Notes under the pieces: generated by a model | Told to the model about the DNA's origin: nothing | The model's input: the letters and a program-made list of their open reading frames with translations, nothing else | The model's database searches: none | Part shown: positions 25,471 through 34,562 of the stretch, one piece after another | How positions within the stretch are numbered: the stretch's first letter is position 1 | Layout of the letters: each line of letters starts with the position of its first letter | Source: Hirschia sp. | GTDB lineage: Bacteria; Pseudomonadota; Alphaproteobacteria; Caulobacterales; Hyphomonadaceae | Length of the DNA: 64,000 nt | Direction: 5' to 3' | NCBI GenBank assembly: GCA_002709235.1 | Contig: PAQI01000002.1 | Coordinates: forward strand, 135,806-199,805 | Position numbers and translations under genes: made by a program

Positions 25471-26577
25471 CTAGGCGGCTGCTGTGGTGGCAACCTTCCT
25501 CTCGAAAAACGCATCGTCGATGACCGGGCGACCAAACAGCCAGCCCTGAGCGAGTGTCACTCCGGCCTTGAGCAAGGTCTGACGGTCTTCTTCAGTCTCG
25601 ACACGTTCGCCAACGGCGCTCATTCCAAGCTCTGAACACATTCCGGCGATCGAACGCAGCAACGCATTGTTGCGTACATTGCTTGCTTCGGTCGCAAGAA
25701 AACAACCATCGAATTTTACGCCATCGACATTAAGATATCGCAAATAGCCAAAAGAGGCCGCCCCGGCACCAAAGTCATCGAGGACGACGCGCACGCCTGT
25801 CGAACGCAAACGATCGACATTTGCAGCGGCTGTTTCGATGTTCACGATCTCGGATGATTCCGTGAGTTCAATGATCAATCTGTTGGCGTCGAAATCGTGA
25901 TCGTCGATCGCCCGCACCAATATGTCGACCAGATCTGTTCGCTGGATCGTGTCGCCGGATATATTGACGGACAGATGCATGTTGCCACCCACGCAGCTCA
26001 GCTTGTGCGCTGCGGCGTCCACCATCAAGATGTCCAGATGGCTGATCAGACCCGCACGTTCGGCTGCGGCGATGAAAGGGGCGGGAGAACCTTCGAATGG
26101 AAACCGCACCAGAACTTCATAATGGCTGATGTCGCCGCTGGACGTGTGAACAATCGGCTGGAGGGCCGCCTTGAGGTCGCGCTCAGCCACAGCGTGACGA
26201 AATGCACGGACATGATGCTCTTCAACGCGGTCGCGGTTCAGGATCTGATGATTTTTCAGTTCCGTCAGGCTCACCGTGTAGGTGTCGCCATTTTCAGCAT
26301 CGCGTTGAACCAGTATGCGCCGTCCATGGTCGCCAAATTTGGGATCATCAAATGATATGCGTTCGCCTGCTGTCAGCGCCGCCGCGCTTCGGCGGATCAG
26401 GCCTATATCCTGAACGTCCAGTATCTGGAACAGATCACCAAGTATCAGTTGTTCCGCACTGTCTGCGCACAACATTTGCGCGTCACCGAATGCATCCATG
26501 ATGATGCCGTCTACGTTCATGCGGATATGAAGGTCGGCCGTGTTCAGCGCCCAAGCCTTGAATTTCGTGGTCTTCAT
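25471..26577 (-). CDS. EAL-domain cyclic-di-GMP phosphodiesterase
   Basis: The ATG at 26577 (GGGGA nine bases upstream) gives 368 residues; a TTG further out adds an unlikely N-terminus. The first 115 residues look like a PAS-type input domain. The rest is an EAL domain with the signature as EVL (HYEVLVRF), SVNISG, IELTESSE, DDFGAG, VKFDG, GERVET and AQGWLFGRP, so all metal-binding and catalytic residues appear present. It should hydrolyse c-di-GMP to pGpG. No GGDEF domain is fused. Cytoplasmic. Confidence 0.9.
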   Translation of the reverse strand: MKTTKFKAWALNTADLHIRMNVDGIIMDAFGDAQMLCADSAEQLILGDLFQILDVQDIGLIRRSAAALTAGERISFDDPKFGDHGRRILVQRDAENGDTYTVSLTELKNHQILNRDRVEEHHVRAFRHAVAERDLKAALQPIVHTSSGDISHYEVLVRFPFEGSPAPFIAAAERAGLISHLDILMVDAAAHKLSCVGGNMHLSVNISGDTIQRTDLVDILVRAIDDHDFDANRLIIELTESSEIVNIETAAANVDRLRSTGVRVVLDDFGAGAASFGYLRYLNVDGVKFDGCFLATEASNVRNNALLRSIAGMCSELGMSAVGERVETEEDRQTLLKAGVTLAQGWLFGRPVIDDAFFERKVATTAAA

Positions 26578-26753
26578 TGCGTCTGGTCCCCAGGTCTCTT
26601 GCCTGTTAAGGAAAGTGTCCAGAGCGCAATCTACACGCAGCAACTTAGGTTATGTTGAACCTGAAAGCGCAAATTTCAAACTATTCTCAACAATTCAGGA
26701 ACTGATCAGAAGCACGCCTTGAATTGGTGCAGTGAAGCAAGACTTGCCGAAGA

Positions 26754-29381
26754 TCAGGCGCTGTCTCCCAGCGCACGGCTTATGATGTCGCTCGCATTCT
26801 TGGAAAGCTCGGTTTCATTCAGGCGGCGCATCTGTTCGAGGGCCTTGGTGCGCCGGTCCTTGGTAAACCGTCGCCAGTTCTCGAATGCCGTGCAGAGGCG
26901 CGCAGACAGGGCCGGGTTGAGCGGGTCCACCTGCAGGATGATATCGGCGAGAAAATGATAGCCCCATCCATCGGAGGCATTGAAGCCGACCGGATTGTTC
27001 ATCGAAAAGGCGGCGGCCAGCGCGCGGACACGGTTGGGATTGCGCAGATCGAAATCCGCACGTTGCGAAAGCTTCTGCAAACGCTCCGGGATATCCTTGC
27101 GCACAGACATGGCCTGTACCGAATACCATTTGTCCATGATCAGGGGAGCAGATGACCATTGCGATTCAAAAACCCCAAGCGCTTCATCGAATGCATCACC
27201 TTCCATGCCCGACAGGGCGGTGAGGGCTGCAAGGCTCTCTGTCATGGTCGAGGCCGTTTCAAAGGCATCTGAAATGCGATCTGTCTGCTCAGGCCCCAGA
27301 TAGGACAAAAGATCGAGCGACGCAGAAATCAGCGCCCGCTTGCCTGATGCCTTTGCCGATGCATCAAATTCACCACTGTCAGGTGCAGTGTCGACAATGT
27401 CTTCCAGACGGGATTTCATGCGTCTGGCGAGCGCCGTCTTGACGCGAACACGTTGTGCCTGGATGGCATCCGGGTCCGCCGGTTCCATTTCCGACACAAG
27501 CTCGCCAACGGTAGGCAATCTCAACAACAAAGCAGCGAAGGCGGCATCGTCTGATGCAGCACGCGCGGCGTGATCAAGCGCATCCACCAGGGCTGACAAA
27601 CGATCATCCGGGGCCAGATCCGGGTCTTTCGCACCATCAAGCATGGTCTGGCGCGACAGGGTTTGCAGGCTTTCCCATTGTGAGAAGCGGTCATTGTCAC
27701 AGGCCGCCAAAACCTGGCGCGCGGCATCGTTCAGCCCGTCATTGATCCGTACAGGCGCAGAAAAACCGCGATTGATCGACAGGATGGGAGGCGAAGCAAC
27801 GCCTTCGAAGACAAATTCGGTCTTCGCTTCGCGCAATACCACAATGTGTTCTTCTGCCTCCTGCTCATTCAGGCGAGAGGTCAGCAATTGTCCATTGGAA
27901 GAGAACAGCGCGGTGCGCAGGGCAATGACCAGAGGGGCCTTTTCCGCTTGTCCCGGCGTTGGCTCCTGATGCTGGGTCAGCGTCAGGCGATAGGATTTGG
28001 AAATCTGCTCATATTCGCCCTTGGCAACGACATTGGGCGTTCCGGGCTGGGCATACCACAGCGCAAAATGGCCCAGATCTTCATCCGTGGATGGCTGGAA
28101 GCAATCGAGGAAATCCTCAATGGTGGCTGCGGTGCCATCCTGCCGGTCGAAATATCTGTTCAACCCGGCAAAGAAGGCAATATCCCCGATCAGCGTGCGC
28201 AGCATGCGGATCAGTTCCGATCCTTTCTCATACACTGTCGCGGTGTAGAGATTGTCGATACGCGCATATTGGTCGGGCCGGACCTGATGGGCGAGCGGAC
28301 CGGCATCTTCGGGAAACTGGCGTGACCGCAAGCGGATGACATCCTTGATCCGCTGCACCGGCCGAGAGCGCATGTCGGCGGAAAATTCCTGATCGCGATA
28401 GACTGTCAGGCCTTCCTTGAGGCACAGCTGGAACCAGTCACGGCAGGTGATCCGGTTGCCGGTCCAGTTGTGGAAATATTCGTGGGCGACAATGCTCTCA
28501 ATGGCTTCGAAATCCAGATCCGTCGCCGTGTCTCCATCCGCCAGCACATATGCGGAATTGAAGACGTTGAGGCCCTTGTTCTCCATCGCTCCGAAATTGA
28601 AATCGCGAACAGCGACAATGTTGAAGACGTCCAGGTCATATTCCCGGCCGAACACATCCTCGTCCCAGCGCATGGAGCGCTTCAGGCTGTCCATTGCATA
28701 GGCGGCCCTGCTGGCGTCACCCTTGTCCACGAAGATTGCCAGATCGACCTTGTTGCCGGATCGGGTGACGATTTCGTCTCTGAAAACGTCAAAGTCACCG
28801 GCGACCAGTGCAAACAGATAGGAAGGTTTTGGGTGCGGGTCTGACCAATGGGCGAGCAGCCGGCCATCTTCCAGAACGCCGCGCGCACCCGGATTGCCGT
28901 TTGACAGAAGGTAGGGAAATTTCGGGTCCGCCGTGATGCGAACGTCATAAGGGGCCATCACATCCGGGCGGTCGGGATAATAGGTGATGCGCCGAAAACC
29001 TTCGGCTTCACACTGGGTGCAGAAACGTCCGCCCGACATGTAAAGGCCGGAAAGCTGTGTGTTGGTTTCTGGTGAGATCTCGGTTTCGATCTCCAGAACG
29101 AACGCGCCTGATTCAGGCACGGTTACGGTCATTCCGTCTGCTGTGAGTTCATATTGTCCGGCAGAAAGCGCCACGCCATCCAGATGAATGGAGATCAGTT
29201 TCAGCGCTTCACCATCCAGACGCATGGGCGCGTGCTCACCGCTGGTACGATGTGCATGAATGATGCTCTTAACGCGTGTTGCGGTGGGCTTCAGGTCGAA
29301 ATCCAGACTTACCCTGTCAATCATGAAGGGATAGGGCCGGTAATCAATCAGACGCACACGGGGCGGCGTCTCAGTACGCAT
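26754..29381 (-). CDS. pepN: Aminopeptidase N (M1 family)
   Basis: The 875-residue protein has the substrate-binding GAMEN motif at 264-268 and the zinc site HEYFH at 300-304, with the third ligand Glu323 (KEGLTVYRDQEF). This is the bacterial PepN version, with C-terminal DUF3458-type helical domains. It removes N-terminal residues from peptides in the cytoplasm. Length is normal and the gene is monocistronic, with 110-170 bp gaps on both sides. Confidence 0.96.
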   Translation of the reverse strand: MRTETPPRVRLIDYRPYPFMIDRVSLDFDLKPTATRVKSIIHAHRTSGEHAPMRLDGEALKLISIHLDGVALSAGQYELTADGMTVTVPESGAFVLEIETEISPETNTQLSGLYMSGGRFCTQCEAEGFRRITYYPDRPDVMAPYDVRITADPKFPYLLSNGNPGARGVLEDGRLLAHWSDPHPKPSYLFALVAGDFDVFRDEIVTRSGNKVDLAIFVDKGDASRAAYAMDSLKRSMRWDEDVFGREYDLDVFNIVAVRDFNFGAMENKGLNVFNSAYVLADGDTATDLDFEAIESIVAHEYFHNWTGNRITCRDWFQLCLKEGLTVYRDQEFSADMRSRPVQRIKDVIRLRSRQFPEDAGPLAHQVRPDQYARIDNLYTATVYEKGSELIRMLRTLIGDIAFFAGLNRYFDRQDGTAATIEDFLDCFQPSTDEDLGHFALWYAQPGTPNVVAKGEYEQISKSYRLTLTQHQEPTPGQAEKAPLVIALRTALFSSNGQLLTSRLNEQEAEEHIVVLREAKTEFVFEGVASPPILSINRGFSAPVRINDGLNDAARQVLAACDNDRFSQWESLQTLSRQTMLDGAKDPDLAPDDRLSALVDALDHAARAASDDAAFAALLLRLPTVGELVSEMEPADPDAIQAQRVRVKTALARRMKSRLEDIVDTAPDSGEFDASAKASGKRALISASLDLLSYLGPEQTDRISDAFETASTMTESLAALTALSGMEGDAFDEALGVFESQWSSAPLIMDKWYSVQAMSVRKDIPERLQKLSQRADFDLRNPNRVRALAAAFSMNNPVGFNASDGWGYHFLADIILQVDPLNPALSARLCTAFENWRRFTKDRRTKALEQMRRLNETELSKNASDIISRALGDSA

Positions 29382-29536
29382 ACTAAATCTCCTACGGATT
29401 GGACGCTATCACCCGATAAGGCGTCCAATAGATAGTTCTGTACTTCATTAGAATGGTTTTGAAAAACACCAGACAGGAGAAAGTCTCGGTTTTCCAAAGG
29501 ATTGACCAAAAAAACGTCAATGAATGAAGTCTGGGA

Positions 29537-30100
29537 TTACTCAGCGGCGGCCTGCGGCGATTCGCCCTGCTGGGTTTCATAGATCTGGCGCAGCAGCATT
29601 CTGGACTGTTTGGCCAGCTGGACGACATCCGGTGGAAAGTCGTCAGGAGCCTGAGACACCATGCGTGTGAGGATCTTTGCGACCTTCATCATTTGCGGGG
29701 ATGCCGCGATGATCCGGGCCTGGAATTCGATCTTCAGCGGGTCGCGGTCATATTCCGCACTCGGCACACGCCAGCCGCCCCAATCCTTCTCGTCGGTCAC
29801 GACGCGGGGAAAGGTGCCGGGGAAGGGATGATCGGTCGCCTGGTTTTCGTCCTTCCAGCGGTTGGGTTCCCGCATGACGCGCCAATTGTCGAGGCTGGCC
29901 AGTTCTTCGGAATTGTCATTGCTGCGTTCGGCGAGCAGTTCAGAGGTTGCGAATTCGCGTCCAAGGCCTACATCATAAAGGATCTTCAAAGGCTCATCGA
30001 GCCCTTTTACCCATTGGGGCAGAACCTTCTCGATGATTGCCCAGGTGCCTACGGGTTTGACGTAGACGCGCTGATTCTTGTGAAAATTCGCTTTGGCCAT
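29537..30100 (-). CDS. Conserved hypothetical protein
   Basis: I do not recognise a named family in this 187-residue protein. It is soluble with no signal peptide. The N-terminus (HKNQRVYVKPVGTWAIIEKVLPQWVKGLDEPLKILYDVGLGREF) has the look of a small beta-barrel/Tudor-like module, such as those that fix the DNA- or protein-binding face of CarD- or KOW-type proteins; this is only an impression. The C-terminal half is helical and ends in an Ala/Glu-rich tail. It stands alone on the minus strand. Confidence 0.7.
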   Translation of the reverse strand: MAKANFHKNQRVYVKPVGTWAIIEKVLPQWVKGLDEPLKILYDVGLGREFATSELLAERSNDNSEELASLDNWRVMREPNRWKDENQATDHPFPGTFPRVVTDEKDWGGWRVPSAEYDRDPLKIEFQARIIAASPQMMKVAKILTRMVSQAPDDFPPDVVQLAKQSRMLLRQIYETQQGESPQAAAE

Positions 30101-30185
30101 GACGTGTTCATCCCGATTTCAGACCATTCACCCTAGCATCGAACGGTTATCATCACGTTGATTGGATGAGTGGGATTTTCAAAGA

Positions 30186-30623
30186 TCAGTCATCGGTCTG
30201 CTCGCGTGATAGCTCGGAGATATCCGACAGCATGTCAACGACCAGTTCCGGTGCGCCCTCCTGACGAAGAAACTCACCCAACGCATCGACAACCAGTTCG
30301 GGCCGATCGCATGTATCGGCGATGGTCTCGATACGTGACTGATAAATATCGACATAGGAATCGACCACGCGTTCGACATCCTTCGCCAGATTGATCATGT
30401 GAAAGGCCAGCCAGGGTCTGGCAACTGCATCAGGGTTTTCCAGCGCATCGGCGATGACCCGGAAGCTCTTGAGTTCACTTTTGGAATCACGTCGAAAATC
30501 CGCGTAGATGTCATTGATCTCATATTCGATCCACTCCGCAGTGCAGGCCTTCGGGGGACGGGTCGCGCAAGCTGCAGTTGTGAGCAGGAGGCAGATCAGC
30601 AAGAAATATCTGGTCAGGTTCAC
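30186..30623 (-). CDS. Putative lipoprotein of unknown function
   Basis: A GTG at 30623 preceded by GGAG (eight-base gap) gives 145 residues that begin with a lipoprotein-type signal (YFLLICLLLTTAAC). The lipobox is slightly unusual in having Thr at -3. An ATG 36 bases further upstream would add a charged leader. The mature part is helical and acidic (EWIEYEINDIYADFRRDS, LGEFLRQEGAPELVVDMLSDISE). No family was recognised. It is divergent from the ast operon. Confidence 0.65.
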   Translation of the reverse strand: MNLTRYFLLICLLLTTAACATRPPKACTAEWIEYEINDIYADFRRDSKSELKSFRVIADALENPDAVARPWLAFHMINLAKDVERVVDSYVDIYQSRIETIADTCDRPELVVDALGEFLRQEGAPELVVDMLSDISELSREQTDD

Positions 30624-30853
30624 GACTGGCGCTCCATTGCGATAAGATTTGAAAGCCATCTTACGGGCTAAACCTGCAACGCCAACAGGTCTTGTCAGAG
30701 AGGTGATGTGATCGCCCCACTTTCATCACCGCAGTTTCCATCCCACATGAATTGAATATGCGGTTTTGCGTGGTGCTGGCCAAACCGGGCATGACTGCAT
30801 AGTCTTCGCCCCTGTATGCGCATCAACATTCTGCTTCATGGAGATTATTCGGA

Positions 30854-32083
30854 TTGTCATCCCTTCTTGGCCTTCTCGACCCCATCACCGGCACCCGGGA
30901 TAAATTGCTGGAAACCCTGATCGCCTGGTCGGATATCAATTCCGGTTCCGGCAATATCGAGGGGGTGGAAAAGATTGCCACACTCGCGACAGGCCGGTTC
31001 AGCGAGCTGGGATATGATGTGCAGCGCATCGAGACCGAGCCGGTGGCGATGATCGGACCGGATGGCCAGGAAGGCACCATCCAGCGCGGCCCGATCCTGC
31101 ATTTCACAGCGCGCCCCAACGCGACAAGGCGCATCATGCTGGCGGGGCATCTGGATACCGTGTTCCCGGTGAATGACAGTTTCCAGAAAGCCGTCATTCG
31201 CAAGGATGGCACATTGCATGGCCCCGGAACGGCTGACATGAAGGGCGGTCTTCTGGTGATGGCGCAGGCATTGGCCTGTTTCGAACAAAGCGGACTGGCT
31301 GACGATATCGGCATTGATGTCGTTCTCAATTCCGATGAGGAAGTCGCCAGCTACGCCTCCAGCCCATATATGGAAAAAGTGGCAGCTCATTGCGATGCGG
31401 GGTTCGTGTTTGAACCCTCCATGCCGGATGGATCTCTGGCAGGCGCGCGGGCAGGCTCTGGCAATTATGATGTTGTGGTGACCGGGCGGGCCGCGCATGC
31501 CGGGCGTGAATTTGACAAGGGCCGCAACGCCATTGCCGGGGCTGCGCGCGTGGTTGGTGCATTGAACGCGCTCAACGGCCAGCGAGATGCGGTGACGCTG
31601 AATATCGGTTTGATCGCCGGTGGCACCGCGCTGAATGTCGTGCCCGAACGCGCAATCGTGCGTCTCAATGTGAGGGCCCGGACGCCTGACGATCTGGCAT
31701 GGGTGGACAGTGCCATCCGCGAGACGATCACCTCCGGTGACTTTGGTGCGGATATCACGGCCCAGCTGCATGGCCGCATTCACAGGCCCGCCAAACCCAT
31801 GACACCGCAACTGGAAAGCCTGTTCGAGACGGTACGTTCAGCGGGAGGGGACCTTGGCGTTCCCGTGCGTTGGGCGGCGACGGGAGGCTGTTGCGATGGC
31901 AATAATCTGGCCCGCGCCGGATTGCCAACCGTAGACACGATGGGGGTTCGCGGCGCATTCATTCATTCCCATGACGAATATGCCGTGATCGACAGTTTCG
32001 AAGAGCGTACAAGGCTGACAGCGCTGTCTTTGTTGAAACTGGCATCGGGCGAAGCTGTATGGCCCAAGGATATTGCATCATGA
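30854..32083 (+). CDS. M20-family metallohydrolase of the ast operon
   Basis: The 409-residue protein is an M20/ArgE/DapE-type zinc hydrolase with the motifs GHLDTVFP (His ligand), GPGTADMKGG (bridging Asp), NSDEEVAS (catalytic Glu) and a final HSHDEY. The TTG start at 30854 follows GGAG at ten bases. It overlaps astA by four bases, and no M14-type AstE is present in the operon. It may therefore perform the last step, removing succinate from N-succinylglutamate; this is inferred from position, and other N-acyl amino acids are possible substrates. Confidence 0.85.
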   Translation: MSSLLGLLDPITGTRDKLLETLIAWSDINSGSGNIEGVEKIATLATGRFSELGYDVQRIETEPVAMIGPDGQEGTIQRGPILHFTARPNATRRIMLAGHLDTVFPVNDSFQKAVIRKDGTLHGPGTADMKGGLLVMAQALACFEQSGLADDIGIDVVLNSDEEVASYASSPYMEKVAAHCDAGFVFEPSMPDGSLAGARAGSGNYDVVVTGRAAHAGREFDKGRNAIAGAARVVGALNALNGQRDAVTLNIGLIAGGTALNVVPERAIVRLNVRARTPDDLAWVDSAIRETITSGDFGADITAQLHGRIHRPAKPMTPQLESLFETVRSAGGDLGVPVRWAATGGCCDGNNLARAGLPTVDTMGVRGAFIHSHDEYAVIDSFEERTRLTALSLLKLASGEAVWPKDIAS

Positions 32084-33099
32084 GCCACATTGTACGTCCT
32101 GCAACCATGAACGATTTGCCGGGCTTGGTCGCTTTGCTGGAGCATGTCGATCCGGGCATGATCACCATGCCGCAAACCCGCGAAGAGATGGAAAAACGCG
32201 TCCAGCGTTCCGAACATGCCTTTGAACGACCGGCTCAACCGCCAGAGGGGGAGGCCTATTTCCTGATTCTGGAAGATGAGGGCCGGATTGTCGGCACGTC
32301 CTCGATCTTCACCAATCTGGGATCTCAGCGCCCTTTTTATTCTTACCGGGTCATCCGCGAATCCAAGTCCTCACCGGAAACGGGCATCAGTGTCGAGCTG
32401 GATATGCTGCATCTGGTGAATGACCATCATGGCGATGCTGAACTCGGCACATTGTTCATCCTGCCAGAGCGGCGCGGTGGTGGGAGAGGGCGGTTACTGT
32501 CCTTCGCGCGCCTGATGCTGATTGCTGCCGAGCCCTATCGGTTTGGCCCGCGCATTATGGCGGAAATTCGCGGCTGGACGGATGACGATCAGGTCTCGCC
32601 TTTCTGGGAGGCGGTGGGTCGCAAGTTCTTCCACATGGATTACCGCGTGGCAGACGCGATGAGTGCAAAGGATCATCGGTTCATCGCCGATCTGATGCCG
32701 CGCTTTCCGATCTGTGCGGATCTTCTGCCGGAAGATGCGCGGGCTGTAATCGCCAAGGCGCATGACAAGGCGCGACCGGCGAGGTCCTTGCTGGAGTCCC
32801 AGGGCTTTCGATACAATAATGTCGTGGATATTTTCGATGCCGGTCCCTGCGTCGAGAGCTTTACGGATTCAATAGACATCGTGCGCAATGCCGAACGCAT
32901 GACCGCCAAGGATTGGGTTGCCGGTAAAGCAGAGGCAAAGGGCCTGCTCGCCCGCGCTGATTTCAAGCATTTTGCCGCGACGACATTCCGGCCGGAAGAT
33001 GATCGCCAGTCTGTCATTGACCGGCTTGGAATGTCCAATACAGACGAAGTCATGACCTACCAATTCAGGGAGCCTCGCACATGGCGCATCCAGAACTGA
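32080..33099 (+). CDS. astA: Arginine N-succinyltransferase
   Basis: Starting at ATG 32080 (ATGA overlap with the hydrolase), the protein has 339 residues and the length and motifs of AstA: HIVRPATMNDLPGL at the N-terminus and the GNAT-like core with LGTLFILPERRGGGRGRLLSFARLMLIA. The SPFWEAVGRKFFHMDY stretch is also typical. It transfers succinate from succinyl-CoA to arginine, the first step of the AST pathway of arginine catabolism. The astD start lies inside its last codons. Confidence 0.95.
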   Translation: MSHIVRPATMNDLPGLVALLEHVDPGMITMPQTREEMEKRVQRSEHAFERPAQPPEGEAYFLILEDEGRIVGTSSIFTNLGSQRPFYSYRVIRESKSSPETGISVELDMLHLVNDHHGDAELGTLFILPERRGGGRGRLLSFARLMLIAAEPYRFGPRIMAEIRGWTDDDQVSPFWEAVGRKFFHMDYRVADAMSAKDHRFIADLMPRFPICADLLPEDARAVIAKAHDKARPARSLLESQGFRYNNVVDIFDAGPCVESFTDSIDIVRNAERMTAKDWVAGKAEAKGLLARADFKHFAATTFRPEDDRQSVIDRLGMSNTDEVMTYQFREPRTWRIQN

Positions 33100-34562
33100 C
33101 CGGCGCTCACTATATTGATGGCGAATGGACATCGGAGGAATACAGGCATTTCGGCTCTGCCAATCCGGTAACGGGAGACATTCTGTGGTCCGGGCATGAA
33201 GCCAGCCAAGATGAGCTGAATGCGGCGGTTGCCTCGGCGCGCCGCGCCTTCGTGTCATGGTCGCGCACATCGCTTGATGAACGCATGGAGGTGATCCAGC
33301 GCTATTCGGCATTGGCGGCTGAGCGCAAGGAGGATCTGGCGCGGCTGATCAGTGCCGAGACCGGTAAGGCCCTGTGGGATGCGCGCACCGAAGCAGGGGC
33401 GGTCGCTGGCAAGGCGGCTGTCTCTCTGGAGGCCTATCATGAGCGCACGCCGACCAGATCGACCGCCATGGGCGCGGCGACCATGCGCATCACGCATCGG
33501 CCCCATGGGGTAATGGCTGTACAGGGACCGTTCAACTTTCCTGCGCATCTGCCCAATGGTCATATCGTTCCGGCCCTGATCGCGGGCGACACGGTGGTGT
33601 TCAAACCATCTGAACAAACGCCAGCCGTTGCCGAATTCATGATGCAGATGTGGCATGAGGCCCGATTGCCTGCAGGCGTGATCAACATGATACAGGGGGC
33701 CCGCACGCCTGCTGAAGACCTTGTGCGTCATGCAGATATTGATGGCGTATTGTTCACAGGCGGTGTGACAGCCGGGCTGGCCATTCACCGGGCACTGGCG
33801 GGCCATCCCGAGAAGATCCTCGCGCTGGAACTGGGTGGTAACAATCCGCTGGTGGTGTGGGATGCGGCCGATGCATCAAGCGTTGCGCGCATCGCCATCA
33901 AGTCGGCCTTCATAACAGCAGGGCAACGCTGCACCTGTGCGCGGCGTCTGATTGTACCCGAAGGCCCTGAAGGGATGCGCATCACCTCCAGGCTGGCGGC
34001 GATGATGGAAGGGGTAAAGGTTGGCATACCCGATGGCGACCCGCAGCCCTTTATCGGGTCTTTGGTGTCTCAATCAGCGGCCAGTGATGTGCTGGCGGCG
34101 CAGGAAAAGCTGATCGCCAATGGCGCTGTCGCCATCAAGGCTAGCGAGAATACCGATGATGGCCCAAGTTTCCTGCGCCCCGGCCTGCTGGATGTCACCG
34201 ACATGACCAAGCGCGCCGACGAAGAGATCTTCGGGCCCATTCTTCAGGTCATTCGTGTGGCGGATTTTGATGCGGCATTGGCCGAAGCAAACAATACGCG
34301 GTTCGGATTGTCGGCCGGGCTGGTCAGCGATGATGCCTCCTTGTGGGATCGTTTTGCGACGGATATCCGCGCAGGGATCGTGAACTGGAACCGCCACACG
34401 ACCGGGGCGTCTGGCAGTGCGCCTTTTGGCGGGCCGGGATTGTCGGGAAACCACCGTCCGGCCGGCTATTACGCGGCTGATTACTGTGCATGGCCAATGG
34501 CGAGCCTGATCAATGCGGGTGAAGCCAAAGACGAGGAAATCCTGCCGGGAATGCCTGAATGA
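33081..34562 (+). CDS. astD: N-succinylglutamate semialdehyde dehydrogenase
   Basis: The 493-residue NAD(P)-dependent aldehyde dehydrogenase has the PFNFPAHLPNGHIVPAL motif diagnostic of AstD, the catalytic Glu region LELGGNNPLVV and the nucleophile Cys in GQRCTCARR. It oxidises succinylglutamate semialdehyde to succinylglutamate. It overlaps astA by 19 bases (RBS AGGGAG) and astB by four, so expression of the three is coupled. Confidence 0.96.
   Translation: MAHPELTGAHYIDGEWTSEEYRHFGSANPVTGDILWSGHEASQDELNAAVASARRAFVSWSRTSLDERMEVIQRYSALAAERKEDLARLISAETGKALWDARTEAGAVAGKAAVSLEAYHERTPTRSTAMGAATMRITHRPHGVMAVQGPFNFPAHLPNGHIVPALIAGDTVVFKPSEQTPAVAEFMMQMWHEARLPAGVINMIQGARTPAEDLVRHADIDGVLFTGGVTAGLAIHRALAGHPEKILALELGGNNPLVVWDAADASSVARIAIKSAFITAGQRCTCARRLIVPEGPEGMRITSRLAAMMEGVKVGIPDGDPQPFIGSLVSQSAASDVLAAQEKLIANGAVAIKASENTDDGPSFLRPGLLDVTDMTKRADEEIFGPILQVIRVADFDAALAEANNTRFGLSAGLVSDDASLWDRFATDIRAGIVNWNRHTTGASGSAPFGGPGLSGNHRPAGYYAADYCAWPMASLINAGEAKDEEILPGMPE

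Noticed and set aside
30702-30730. Inverted repeat GGTGATG / CATCACC ahead of the ast operon
   Set aside because: Seven-base arms with a 15-base spacer in a 230-bp gap are too weak to call an operator without other copies.
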